64,000 nt of DNA from Haemaphysalis longicornis. Its lineage: Eukaryota > Arthropoda > Arachnida > Ixodida > Ixodidae. Location: positions 49,625,745-49,689,744 of the forward strand of contig CM023457.1 in NCBI GenBank assembly GCA_013339765.2, given 5' to 3'. Both the position numbers and the translations under genes were made by a program. Below are positions 1-9,694 of this stretch, one piece after another (position 1 is the first letter of the stretch; every line of letters begins with the position of its first letter). The notes beneath the pieces are model-generated. The model saw nothing but the letters and a program-made list of their open reading frames with translations. It had not been told where the DNA came from and searched no databases.

Positions 1-596
1 CCCCCCTCCTTAATTTTTGAATTTATACTCCCAAGGAAATGTCTAGTTATGAAAATTATGTCTAGAAGATATCTAGGAAAGGTCTAGTTCTTGATTTTTT
101 ATTTCTTGTGTTTTGGCTTTAATAAATTGCAGTGAGTAAAAAAGGTTTGTATCATCGTCCTCCTTATCATCATCGTCACTGATAGAAGCTGACCCCCTTC
201 TCAGAAAAAAACATGGATCCACCCCTGATTTGGAGCAGGCTTATCGAATCGCCTTTTTTGGCTCTATATACTCGCTGTTTGCATGACCATGCTTAACGTG
301 ACCATGTTGCAAACACTGGCGGAGAAGAGCCGAACGACATCTTGTGGCGGCCGCGCGGCCGTCGGCTTCGAAAGAGCGGCAATCGCTCTAAGCGATCACC
401 GCAACTCGAGCCAAATAGATGATCGGCGACTCCAAAGCCGCCATTTGAAGCTACAGCAAAGAACGGATTTCCCCACTTTCCGACAAAATACTCCAAGAGC
501 CACTAGCTCCGAACTACAAGAACAACCCAACTAATCTCGAATGTTGCATATGAAGGGTTTCGGCGCAAGGAGCAAACCCACACAGCTGATTGCGGA
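1..596. other. AT-rich flank, no supported gene
   Basis: No exon is convincing here. A purine/ATC-rich patch (CATCATCG around 150-178) resembles the tails of LINEs seen elsewhere in the window. The stretch from about 450 may be the 5' continuation of the LINE fragment that is recognisable from 597, but I cannot align it. Confidence 0.3.
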
Positions 597-1045
597 ATGA
601 CCTCCCGAGCAGCATTAAACCCTCCTGGAGCGGCAACGGAGGGCTCACACAAGTTTGACACCCTCAACTCATACAAAAAAATAACAAACTATTACAAACA
701 AAGCACGTGCAAATTCCTAACTGCCCACTCCACGCTCCACGCTGCACAAAGCAAGACATGGAGACAACTCCAAACGAATACCTACCCGAACCCGGTGGCC
801 TGTAGTCACTTCCATCCAGGAATCTTCTCAGATAAATGCAAACACTGCGGCCACCACGCAGATCTCCCGCACATAATGCAGAAATATCGGACAAAACCAC
901 GGTACAAGACCCCCAAACCCAAATAGGCACCAAACACAGAGAGCACTGCGAGATCCTGCTGCGTAGCTCCGATCCCATAATTCAGCTACGCCTTGTCCAG
1001 GTCGCCGAAGAAGTCTCTAGGAACCAAAATCTTCTTGTTGACTAA
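597..1045 (+). mobile_element. LINE 3' coding end (RNase-H-type, I/Jockey-like), degenerate
   Basis: This is a decayed C-terminal end of a non-LTR retrotransposon polyprotein. In one frame (about 760-890) it reads TWRQLQTNTYPNP, then a cysteine/histidine cluster CKHCGHHADLPHI. This is the zinc-knuckle-like motif found after the RNase H domain of tick LINEs. In another frame it ends EILLRSSDPIIQLRLVQ..., stopping at TAA 1043-1045, which matches the usual C-terminal 'WEALLSSSDLEDQ' block. The frame change between the two pieces shows that it is inactive. Family assignment is from recalled motif patterns. The exact clade is inference. Confidence 0.6.
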
Positions 1046-1402
1046 TTCGGCCGAGGGAGCCCAAAGCTCTCTGCTACTAGGGGAATATAGTTGCTTCTTC
1101 CTCTCTGTAGAAAACGCTGCTGTCGCCGGCGAGCTATCCGAGCTCGATATCGGGCGGTGCATGGGCCGCCTTCGACCCACTTCGACCAATGGGCACCTGC
1201 GCTTCTCATTCAAGCTCCTAAATCGTTCAGACGGAGCGAGCGACGCCGTAACACGATCAGCTATAAATTTGCAGTAGAGTAAACACTCGTCATACAAAAA
1301 TTTAGGAATAGGAATCTGCTTTTATTGTAGGTAATAAATCCTTACAATCAGGAGTGACCTGTTCTCTACCCAGCGTGCTGGCGAGCACAGAACGCTTCAA
1401 AC

Positions 1403-1900
1403 AACTTCTTATAAAACACGGCGCTAAATTGACATTGACGAAGAGGGAGAACGGCGGAACACAAGATGCACACATACGAAAGCGCAACTATCAACTGGCC
1501 TTTATTTTCCGATCCTATCGGAAAACATTGGAAACATAAACATGGGAAGAAAAACATTCAAAACCACCACACAAAATCCCGTCTGTGTTCAATTCTTTAG
1601 TTGTTACCGTCACCTCTTTTTCTAGCGGCCTCACTCATAGCTGGCCACACGAGCCCGCCTCCCCCTCTCTCTCCCTCACCGTCACACGGGGAGCAACTAC
1701 CAAGAATTGAACACAGGTAGGGTTTTGTGTGGTGGGTTTGAATGTTCGGTCCTTTCTAAGCTTATGTTTCCAATGTTTTCCAATAGGAACGGAAAATAAA
1801 CACCACTTGATGGTTGCAACTTTCGTATGTGTGCACCTTGTGTTCCAGCGTTCTTCGTCTTCGTCAATGTCAATTTAGCGCAGTGTTTTACAAGAAGTAA
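1403..1900. repeat. Foldback element with about 195-bp inverted arms
   Basis: The arms 1403-1599 and 1700-1900 are imperfect reverse complements. For example, GCGCTAAATTGACATTGACG on the left pairs with CGTCAATGTCAATTTAGCG on the right, and GTGTTCAATTCTT pairs with AAGAATTGAACAC. About 100 bases separate them. There is no transposase frame. This is the architecture of a non-autonomous foldback or MITE-like element. The right arm abuts the RTE fragment that follows. Confidence 0.75.
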
Positions 1901-1904
1901 TGTA

Positions 1905-2300
1905 CCAACTAGCCCAGAAGCAAGCTCTCAATGGCTTCAAACAGGACCATTATGTATAACCATGGATCTCTTAAAAGAAGGAGGTGATAATACACTAGAA
2001 ATGCTTGAGTAATTGCTACGCTATTCTCCTAATGCATAAGGACTTTAAAAAGGGTCCATAGCCGGGAAGAAACGCCTACACAATTCCTGATCCCAAAGAA
2101 GGGAGATACCAAGATCCTTAAGAGTTACAGACCCAGCAGTCTTCTCTCAGTTGTATACAAGCTGTTTACTAAAGTAAGAGCTAACCTGATAAGCCGTAGC
2201 ATACATTTCCAGGAGCCTCGAGGACAGGCAGAGTTTAGAAAAAGTTACTGCACAACAGATCACAGCCTTGTCTGTGATGAAGTAATGGAAACGAGCATAT
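1905..2300 (+). mobile_element. RTE-type LINE reverse transcriptase fragment
   Basis: Two frames carry consecutive parts of a reverse transcriptase palm/fingers region. The first (about 1950-2012) reads ITMDLLKEGGDNTLEMLE, the usual 'GIT.ELLK' block. The second starts at 2087 with LIPKKGDTKILKSYRPSS and LLSVVYKLFTKV, and continues to QEPRGQAEFRKSYCTTDHSL. This matches the QPREQAGFR.G.STTDHI motif of RTE-clade enzymes. Frame breaks and the missing catalytic FADD region mark it as a dead 5' and 3' truncated copy. Confidence 0.8.
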
Positions 2301-2689
2301 GCTATATTTGTTTTGATACGCATTAAAAAGGCAAGAATAGCGGAAAATTAAGAGAAAGCGTACGAATAAAAACAAATTGGTCGTACCACCAAACTGAAGC
2401 AGGTTAGTCGACAAAAATTGCGCCCACCTCCCCGCGAGGGGAACCTGTGTAGGTGCGACGCATCGAGGGGTTCACCTGGTGTTTCCGTTGGATTGATTCT
2501 GAAATCGCGTGAAACGTGTCGGGAACGCGTATGATTATTATGTTTTATGATTATTATTATGTTTTATTGGCCAATCTTGGTCCATCTCTCCAAGTGGTAT
2601 GCTTGGGGCTTCGCTGTCGCAACGACCTTTAATCCACCATTGTTGCTTTAAGTGGGAGCTTCTTTTCTTTTATTGCAAGTGTTAATCAT

Positions 2690-2830
2690 TGCCCATCATG
2701 CGTTGTATCAGTAGCTTCTTGACGTAGTTTGGATGAGTCAAGGATATAGGGCGCGTTCGTAGCATTTGATCCTGTCTCTGTTTTGTGGCACAGTGGGAAG
2801 AGCAAAAATGTTAGAAAAAGAGAAAAGAGG
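2690..2830 (+). repeat. tRNA-related SINE-like copy A
   Basis: Contains an A-box-like TTTGTGGCACAGTGGGAAGAG preceded by GATGAGTCAAGGATATAGGG. The same order recurs at 6640-6800 (GAATGAGTCCACGATATAAGG, then a TTTGTGGCGCAGTGTGTAGAG-type A box). I see no good B box in this copy. It is likely a decayed member of a tRNA-derived SINE family. Confidence 0.45.
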
Positions 2831-3519
2831 AAGAAATCAGACGAGCTCCTTTTACAGGTCGAAGGTCGTGTGACTTTCAGAAGCCTGTCTGAGCGCAGCA
2901 TTTTGCTCGAAAAGCCGGTCCTGATAACAACCAGTTGTCAGCTTGCGGCCGCTTTGATGGGGGGGGGGGGGGAAAACTACGCGCCACACGTCCTGCAATA
3001 CACTGTCTTGCCCTCGTTCTGCCACGACTCTTCTTTAGCTCTGGCTGTCGCCATTCCGTGTGTTGAGGCACTCGAATTACTCTTGAGAAACGTCTTGCTA
3101 TATTTATTCTTTCGCTCGGACGGGGAGAGGCCTTTTTTTGACGACCTTCGGTGACCTGCATGGTTTTTTATATGCCCGCGCCAGCCTGTTGACAGGCGTT
3201 TTACGACAGAAAGTGGCATTCAGGGCGGACGTAGGAACGGGCTGCGATCCCGAGTCGAACTCTTTTAATTATAAGCTTCTTGAGGTGTCTCTGATAAACG
3301 CTAGATGGCCGCGTGATAACTCCCAAAAAGCTGCTCGAACTGAAACACGGATGCAGAAAAGAAACATGCACTTACGGTGAATTATCGGCCTACTGCTCTT
3401 TAAAATTCGCGGCCAACGTTCCACCGGAATAACAAAATTTCCCACGGTTCATGCGGATCTGTTCTCGCTTAAAATTGGCGAACGCGGCTGGGTAACTGCG
3501 AACTCTTATCATTTGTCCG

Positions 3520-3750
3520 TGCTTTGTTGTTGTGTTGTTGTTGTAGAACTTTTATTGTGAGAAGAAATGGGAAGGGAGCAGGGGTGAAAAGTTGAAAGGG
3601 AGTTCATGGGTGGGGCCCAACGTCCAGGGCTCCAGATGCAACGGCTCCCACCTTGGCTCTCTGGATCAGACGTAGCTGATCTTCGAGAGATGAGCTGGTA
3701 AGGGCTGCCTCCCATGTCTCGATAGGATTAATCTGATGTCGGCACTGTGG
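3520..3750 (-). mobile_element. LINE 3' end (RNase-H-type) with CAACAA tail
   Basis: Read on the minus strand from 3747, one frame gives INPIETWEAALTSSSLEDQ, then LRLIQRAKVGAVASGALDVG, with TGA at 3604-3606. This is the conserved terminus of an I/Jockey-type LINE. The 3' UTR ends in CAATAAAAGTT followed by a short ACAACAACA tail at 3525-3545. No frame break is seen across the roughly 45 recognisable residues, so this end is less decayed than the copy at 597-1045. The element is severely 5' truncated. Confidence 0.75.
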
Positions 3751-4209
3751 CAAAGAAGCAACAGCAACTTTATTAAATGTCGTTTGATGATGATGATTTC
3801 ATGGTGGCGTCCTTCTTTCATGGTGGCAGGAAAGAGGAGGAATAGACGTTTAATCAAGCAGAAAATGTTGAGTTGACCGCCAGGTGGGGCAGCTGCTCCG
3901 TATGACATTTGGAGCCCGGCAAGGAGGAACACGGCCATTTTTTTTGCAACGGACCCGTTCTAGGGCTGACCTCGACGAAAGCTCTTCTGATATCGTGCCA
4001 CTCCCGTGAAAACCGGTTCCCAGTTAACGAAAAATACACAAAGAATGCGAAAAGCTCATAGTGGTTACACATTTTGATACAGGACGGCTTATATTGTGCC
4101 TAAAAAGTCTTTCAAGCAATGCATGTGTGAGATTAAGCCGATTTTCAGAAGGTTGGATTTAGTTTGGTTTTTGTAAGCTGCCTATACCAAATTTCCTGCT
4201 GTGCAGTGA

Positions 4210-4500
4210 AGCATGGCCACCTAAGGAAGGAGTATGATCATAGAAAACGGCTCTAACTCTCTTATCGAAGTATCTCGAAACAAATTATATAAAAATTAGC
4301 CGCTAAGACGACTGTGGTCATTTCGCGGGCTGTCATTTAATTGTTCGCATTAGAGATCTCATAACCACCGTCTGGTCTAAATGCAAGGACATCTACGGAG
4401 GAAGCATGGTTGTACAAAACGGCTGTAACTTAATTTACCGGAACTATCCAGAAAACGTTATATGACAATAAGCCGTTGAGTTGACTCTAACATTACGCTC
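4210..4500 (+). repeat. Degenerate two-unit direct repeat, about 177-bp period
   Basis: Two blocks share GGAGGAAGCATGGTTGTACA/GGAAGGAGTATGATCATAGA, then AAAACGGCT(C/G)TAACT, and later AATTAGCCG/AATAAGCCG at matching spacing. They look like an old tandem duplication. No coding potential is seen. Confidence 0.45.
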
Positions 4501-5309
4501 AAGAAGAAGCCGAAGCTAAACGAAATATTCGTAACGATAACCCACAGCTAGGCTGTTTCGGCAGATTTCACACTGGCTGAAACTGGGCTTAATTTTCTCT
4601 TGGGAGCATTCTGCGGTCACGTGCGTGCATGGGGGGTTCTGTGTATGCCATATACATAAACTGAATTGGGATGCGTGACTACTGAAATAGGGTTTGCCAA
4701 AGAACTTACCTAAAAGATTGCTGTCTTAGCACTAAAGAACGACAAAAAAGGGCCCTTACGAACATCTCGGACACCGGAAACAGCTGGCTTTATGGATTCA
4801 TCTGCTTTTAAAAGAGCCGTGAAGACTAAATACAACTTTGGTTTATTAGAAATACCACTTAGTCCCGATTGATATGATACCAATCTTATCTAAAACTGCA
4901 AAAAAAAATAATCGAGATATCAAAGAAAACATGTGAAGCAGTGGCGACTTCCTCGTCCCTTTTCGGCAACTTTTCTATGATGTCACAGAATCCTGTTCGT
5001 GCGATTGGCGGATGCCGAACTAACCAATCGCTGAGACACATGACTGGGAAATTAGGTAGTGGGGCATCTAGTGTCGCTTGATCGCGTCACTTGAATACTA
5101 ACGTGCAGTTAACCTACTGAAAATTGTGTATTTAGTGCTGGCCCATATAACGCCACTCCTGCCCACAACACGTCAATGTAGCGCGCAATTCGAAAGTGTT
5201 TAAAGACTTCCTGCTTTTTTTTTGTAAAGACGTCCCCTGTGGCTGGAATGAAGCTGAGTAATTTACCGAAGATTATTTCTTTCAAAGTAAACATAGTTCT
5301 ATTTTGTGT
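4501..5309. other. Unassigned sequence
   Basis: No repeat or exon is recognised. Short frames lack codon-like character. If the minus-strand metallopeptidase gene is real and extends left, this would be intronic. Confidence 0.3.
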
Positions 5310-5570
5310 TCATGGCCGCTCTACGTACTCTTTTAAACCGACGTGTACAGAAATCCCAAGTGAAACAAATGATGTGTTTGCACATAGAGTAGCAAAAGAG
5401 TGAATAAAAATGGCTCTTTTATTCTGTGGCAGTGCCTGAAGGTATGCATCTGATGTGTTCGCGATTAACGTGCCGTACGAGCAGTGAAATGTCCCCGCAA
5501 AATCTTCCACCTTGTCAAGCAGGGCATTGGTTTTGTTCGCCTGTTCAGGTGAACGTTCATCTTGGCATCG
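5310..5570 (-). CDS. Candidate internal exon, unidentified protein
   Basis: On the minus strand an excellent acceptor (CCTCTCTTTTCTACTTTCCAG) ends just before 5570. It opens directly, in phase 0, into 86 codons starting RCQDERSPEQANKTNALLDK and containing EDFAGTFHCSYG and FIHSFATLCANTS, stopping at 5310-5312. The donor is not obvious, and a GTTTAAAAG or GTAGAG site shortly before the stop is possible. Its position 1.3 kb downstream of the M13-type exon on the same strand, and its paired cysteines, suggest a later exon of that gene. I cannot align it to a specific part of the family, and its phase does not join with the candidate exon at 6175-6362. It could instead be a chance open frame beside a pyrimidine tract. 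Confidence 0.3.
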   Translation of the reverse strand, partial: RCQDERSPEQANKTNALLDKVEDFAGTFHCSYGTLIANTSDAYLQALPQNKRAIFIHSFATLCANTSFVSLGISVHVGLKEYVERP

Positions 5571-6174
5571 CTGGAAAGTAGAAAAGAGAGGCTAAGAAGC
5601 TGAACGTGAGACAACTACCATCTACCATAAAATCCACTGATGTTTTCATTACTCTGTGCTAGTAAGATCGTTAGAAGGTCCTCAGCTTGGACGCCACGTG
5701 TATCCACAGGCGTTTGAAATCCTTCCTTTGAATTGTACGTGCAGATCGAGTAAAGATGAGAGACGTGTTATGCCACGTTATCAAATATACAACCCGTTAG
5801 GAACGTCCCGAGAAAAGCATTATTTTGTCTATTGTCGCGGCCTTGACTCAAGTGCAGTATTTCCAAACCACTTCGAATACTCCAAACGTCTTTGCCGAAG
5901 GGGTCGTCGAGCAAATATTTGGGGTGGTTTTACCCCTCTACGTTAATATTTGGGGTCGTTTTACCCCTCTACGTTGGTAACAGGGTGCAGAGCCTAATTC
6001 CTACTGCTTAAGCTGAGGGCACCATTACGCTCAATACATGTTTAGGCGACCACTAGCGCTTCTAAGGATCGATGCAAGAATGGTTCTAAAGGACCAGCCA
6101 AATTTACCTCAGACTTAATCTGGGGGGGGGGTGTAAATTCTCCCTGGGGGGGGGGGGGGCGAAACAGCAAATAC
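5571..6174. other. Intergenic/intronic with direct duplication
   Basis: A 28-30 base unit ATATTTGGGGTGGTTTTACC / ATATTTGGGGTCGTTTTACC (followed by CCTCTACGTT) is tandemly repeated at about 5914-5975. Two long G runs occur at 6122-6131 and 6146-6159. No gene is supported. Confidence 0.4.
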
Positions 6175-6362
6175 CTAAATCCGGAATACCGTATTTAAAG
6201 GGCATCGTGAGAAAGTACGCCACAGCATTTGTGGTCTCCGGGGTTGGAACTATCTCGTAGCATTGCCCCGATGAGACGAAATGCCAGATCAGCAGGAAAA
6301 AAGGGAGCATTCCAAAAATTGTCAACGCTCTCAATTTTACGAGTAGCATACTCAGCCTCACT
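6175..6362 (-). pseudogene. Candidate second exon of M13-like peptidase, frame-broken
   Basis: On the minus strand a possible acceptor (AACACAAG) precedes 6362. Entering in phase 0 the reading is SEAEYATRKIES...PADLAFRLIGAMLRD. In the next frame (+1) it reads EIVPTPETTNAVAYFLTMPF, then KYGIPDLG, up to a GTATTT donor after 6175. The second part resembles the 'alaFLl.lSlkYGIP.l' stretch of tick M13 peptidases, where a helical segment precedes the central domain. Joining both parts requires a single-base shift near 6255, so it is either decayed, mis-sequenced or misread. Its phase-0 entry would fit the end of the exon at 6898-7386. The assignment is tentative. Confidence 0.3.
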
Positions 6363-6639
6363 CTTGTGTTTAACAGCCAGTTAACATCAAAGGGAATTGG
6401 GAAGAAAACTAAAAAGAAGCGCATGTCACAACAACAACAAACTGGCGCCGCATCTTTTCAAAGTGCTACGAGTTGTGCCGCGGCTCCGCCAGATGGCGCC
6501 ACGGGTCCCGCGACCGAGAGAAGAGGCAGTGAAACATCCCCCTCGCGAGGGGCACGATCAAATTCAGAGCATTCCCTGGGGGCGCACGACGTTAAGTAGT
6601 TTGCGTTACGTTAAGGTTGTTGCACTTGTGGCAACTGCT

Positions 6640-6800
6640 GACGAGAAAGCGCTCGTCAACAGTAATTTGAATGAGTCCACGATATAAGGCGTGTTTGTAG
6701 CGTCCCATTCTGTGTCGGCTTTGTGGCGCAGTGTGTAGAGCACCATGTACATTGCGTTCCGCCCGCAGGGACGAGGGATCGAAACCGGGCGCCGGATCGT
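6640..6800 (+). repeat. tRNA-related SINE-like copy B
   Basis: An A-box-like TTGTGGCGCAGTGTGTAGAG lies at about 6721-6740, with a weak B-box-like GGGATCGAAACCGG near 6775-6788, spaced as in a tRNA. It is preceded by the same flank as copy A at 2690-2830. The internal promoter looks eroded. Confidence 0.45.
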
Positions 6801-6897
6801 ATTTTTTTTATATAGTAGGGACAACGTCGGTGCGGACTACGGACGTCAACGCGGGTGACATCGTGAGTTACTGAAATGCTCTGCATTTAAAACTCAC

Positions 6898-7386
6898 TGC
6901 GAGAAACAGCCTCCGCGCAGGGTAGGCGGTGAGGAACTGTGCGGCCTTGCTCCTGGTTGCGCCTTCCGACTTCGCTGCTGTCGTAGACACGCGGTCTGCA
7001 GCTTGCTTCCCCGTGTCGGTAAGAGAGAGTCCACTAGGACGGTTCTGGCAGACGTACGTGAACAAGTCGGTGCATGAATTGGCGCTGAAGTTCACGTGTC
7101 GAGCCATGGTTTCGGCCTCTTCCGGGCAGCAGAACGGTGCAGTGGTGTCCCTCAGCGGAGACCGGTGAGCGGCCATGAAGAGAGTATAGCCAAGGATACC
7201 ACCGTAGAACGCAGCAGGAAGGAAGGCGGTGGTGACGATAATTGCGCCGGTTTGCGGTCGCCTGGTCACGCCCTTGTTCTGTCGTCCGTTGGTTTCTGAG
7301 TGCGGCAAGCTCTGGCGAGGCATGCAGCCTCCTTTTTCTTCTTGTTCGTCTTCTTCTGATGATGATACCCTCGAAGTTTCTGACAC
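6898..7386 (-). CDS. M13 (neprilysin-like) metallopeptidase, N-terminal exon
   Basis: This is a type II membrane protein N-terminus. Family members cleave small peptides outside the cell using zinc bound by HExxH and a downstream glutamate, neither of which is in this exon. The reading begins with an acidic tail (SSSEEDEQEEK), then a basic stretch (NKGVTRRPQ) before a membrane segment (about residues 47-71, IIVTTAFLPAAFYGGILGYT). The extracellular PFCCPEEAETMARHVNFSAN then SCTDLFTYVCQNR reproduces the C..C...A..i..S.n.s..PC.dFy.yvCg pattern of M13 ectodomains. The exon ends in phase 0 after LFLA at a canonical GTGAGT (6897-6892). No ATG precedes residue 22. The first in-frame ATG is 7323-7321, and an upstream in-frame TAG lies 11 codons before 7386. 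Translation may therefore start at 7323, or an upstream exon may join. GC content is higher than in its surroundings. Family call is good; integrity of the whole gene is unknown. Confidence 0.65.
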
Positions 7387-7439
7387 GTACCCACAAGGGG
7401 TGATTGGCCAGGGCTAACTCGGTTGTTCAAATTCGCGAG

Positions 7440-8030
7440 GACCTTAAAATGCTAATTTATTTCCGGAAAGACAGAGGCCGTAAAATGAAGCTTCGTTATG
7501 AATAAAAACCGAATTGCTCATTAAATAGCACCCTTCAGCAATTCAAACGACCTGGAGTAGAAAGATCATCTTAAATACATTTATATTGCATACCCCAAAT
7601 TTGTTGCGCCAATAGAAAGTATAAGTGGAATCGATAAAGTATCCTCATCCTTCTTCGAACCAAACGAGAAAGAAAGGAAACTGAAAATTCAAGGAGAGAA
7701 AAGAGAGTAATCAATCACAATTATAATGCGATTCTATTAGAATTTTTAATGAAACGCAGGAGGGTAGAGCAAACAGATCAGAGCGGTAAGAGAAAAAAAA
7801 AACAGATATGCTCTGTAGGGGTGGGAGAAGTCAAGTGATTGTATGAATCAGCGTATAAGTCTTCCTGTTGATGCAGTATACATTATGATACATGCACTGT
7901 CTCGAAAATGAAATAAACTTAATAAAATGTCAAACTCGAGGCAGGAGTACTGAAACTGGAAAAGAAAAAAAAAAGCACGTTTTGGTGAGCCGATAGTAAA
8001 AATAAAATCTAACCTGAGTTAAAATATTCT
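7440..8030. other. AT-rich gene-free stretch
   Basis: A-rich, with AATAAA-like strings (7501, 7911) and short A runs. I see no exon, SINE box or inverted repeat. On the minus strand it would be the upstream flank of the peptidase exon, but no convincing core promoter is visible. Confidence 0.35.
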
Positions 8031-8420
8031 AGTTAATAAAAATCTAACCTGAGTTATTTTAACATGGTGACTTTGCTGACTAAGGCGCTCTGATTGGAAG
8101 GGTACGGAAAAGTCAAAATAGATATAATAAATAATATAAGTGTAACTAATACAATTATAAATAAATATAAGCCAAACGAGAATCTCCCCTACAAACAATT
8201 GGCGCAACTTGTACTAGTGGTGCAGGGCTGGAGCAACAACAGAGCTGGCCACTCCTCCACCTTCGTCGGAGACCCGGATGTTGCACCTCACATTTCTTTC
8301 CGAACTTGCCGCTGGAAGTTCGTCATGACCGGCAGGCCCGGCCTCTCCCAAAGTGGACCGCGTTATCACGCGCTAGAACACGCAGCCCAGTCCAATGCCA
8401 ACGCCCGCGCTACGAACCCA
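8031..8420 (+). repeat. Left inverted arm of 2.9-kb composite structure
   Basis: Nearly identical, in reverse complement, to 10525-10901. Both contain AATCTAACCTGAGTTATTTT, GGTACGGAAAAGTCAAAATA, and the block ending GACCGGCAGGCCCGGCCT. A frame of about 85 residues is shared (GYGKVKI...VVQGWSNNRAGHSSTFVGD...), but it follows simply from nucleotide identity. TGGCGCAAC at 8200-8208 resembles an LTR-retrotransposon primer-binding site and might mark an LTR/leader junction. No TG...CA LTR boundary is clear. Confidence 0.7.
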
Positions 8421-8984
8421 ACGCTACGAACCCAAAAATAAAAATAAAATAAGAGTGGGTGGCATCTGGTCAGACAGCCCTCCCGCTACTCTGGGAGTGG
8501 GAAGGTACCGGATGTAGATGGCGTGGCATTCCCATACAGGGTGATATGTAGATCCCGGAACGCCCCGGGGAGGGCAGAAGGAGATATATGTGGTGGATCG
8601 CTGGAGTATTGTAAAAAGCTAGTTGTTCGAAGTCACCCCGCATGCCTGCACCTGGGGGCATTGTAGAGTGAGGAGTGCTGTAGTCGAGACTGGCGGTAAT
8701 GTTAAAACATTTCTTTTCAGTGTAGCGGAGTGGTATCAGATGGTAACAGGAGGGAAGGGGGTGGTCCTGAGCCTTCTGCCCGCTCTGGGCGGCTGCGTGA
8801 GCCGCACCGTGTGACCGGGAGGATGGTGGCGGGGGTTCATGTCACTTTTACAGCGAAGCTGTTTAGGGCGAGCAGTATCCGTCCGTCGCACCAAAAACCT
8901 CGAACTGTGAGGGAAAGGGGCGAGGAGGCAAGGAGCGTACGAGCAGGTGTTGGGAGTGCGCGCCTCAAGAAAAAAAATGTATTT
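8421..8984. other. Unassigned, with tRNA-like A-box fragment
   Basis: TGTAGCGGAGTGGTATCAGA at about 8720-8739 resembles a tRNA D-arm/A box without a matching B box. ACAGCGAAGCTGTTTAGGGC near 8850 is a short hairpin-forming string of a type common in tick repeats. No gene is supported. Confidence 0.3.
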
Positions 8985-9065
8985 AGGGAGGTCCCGGTAA
9001 TCAAACCCGAAATTTTAATGCCGTGAAACCGGGAACCTAACCTTTCGGCCACCCTCAGGCCCGAG
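8985..9065 (-). repeat. tRNA-like sequence (Ser/Leu-like A box)
   Basis: Minus strand reads GAGGGTGGCCGAAAGGTTAG (A box like class II tRNAs), then ... CGGGTTTGATTACCGGG (B-box-like with a short T stem). The anticodon and acceptor stems do not fold cleanly, so this is a tRNA-derived repeat rather than a working tRNA gene. Confidence 0.45.
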
Positions 9066-9119
9066 GGGTACGAGTTAGATGCGCCGGGGAGAAAAAGAGA
9101 GTAGCCAATATGAGAAAGA

Positions 9120-9384
9120 AAAAAAGCTTTTCCCGTGGTTGGAATCGAACCTGAGTCCATTGAGTTATGAAACGAGCTCTATCCGATTGAGCTAGGCAGC
9201 TTTATTTGTTGCCATATTTTGCAAAGCAGGCTAAACCCAAAGAAACAAAAAGGGGACAAAAATGATTGAAAACTGTAGCCAAAACTTGCTGCTAGAGAAA
9301 GTACACGATTAAAATGTTTGAGGTCCGTTAGCGCTCCATCACGGACAGACACTCTGGAGGGTCAAGTTGAGCCCTCCACACTTC
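9120..9384 (-). repeat. Duplicated LINE 3' tail with tRNA-like module (distal copy)
   Basis: This is the second unit of a tandem duplication with a 355-base period. It repeats the LINE coding end (GAAGTGTGGAGGGCTCAACT), the 3' UTR ending ATATGGCAACAAATAAA, and a tRNA-like sequence at about 9130-9200 (minus). The tRNA-like part has an A box TAGCTCAATCGGATAGA, an anticodon-like loop TTCATAA and a B box GGTTCGATTCC. The CCACGGG after the B box replaces a normal T-stem/acceptor. Confidence 0.7.
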
Positions 9385-9484
9385 ATATCATCTTAAAAGT
9401 CTTGAAACGTTTCCTTCCAAAGGTGGTGCTTTATTTTCGATTTACACGGCGGGGAACAACATAGTGCAGCCAATTGGAAGAAAC

Positions 9485-9694
9485 AAAACCTTTTCCCGTG
9501 GTTGGAATCGAACCTGAGTCCATTGGTTATGAAACCGACGTCTATCCGATTGAGCTATCATCACTTTTATTTGTTGCCATATTTTGACAAAGCACTGGAT
9601 TCAAAGAAAAAAAGCACAATAAAGATGAAAACTGTAGCCAAAACGCTGCTAGCAGAAATCCGTTAAAATTGATTGAGGTCAGTTAGCGTCTCCA
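9485..9694 (-). repeat. LINE 3' UTR plus tRNA-like module (proximal copy)
   Basis: Lies directly after the stop codon of the LINE at 9695-10410. The 3' UTR ends ATATGGCAACAAATAAAAGT, followed by AGCTCAATCGGATAGACG (A box), GGTTTCATAACC (anticodon stem-loop with CAT) and GGTTCGATTCC (B box) at about 9487-9560. RNA polymerase III promoter elements are thus present in correct order and spacing. Whether they are transcribed is unknown. Confidence 0.7.

Noticed and set aside
8094..8441. 115-residue frame repeated at 10436-10840
   Set aside because: Its conservation reflects nucleotide identity of the inverted arms; the frame diverges as soon as the arms end, so no selection on protein is shown.
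9130..9200. Possible functional tRNA-Met gene (CAT loop)
   Set aside because: No acceptor stem, imperfect D and T stems, and several diverged copies linked to a LINE; treated as a tRNA-derived repeat.
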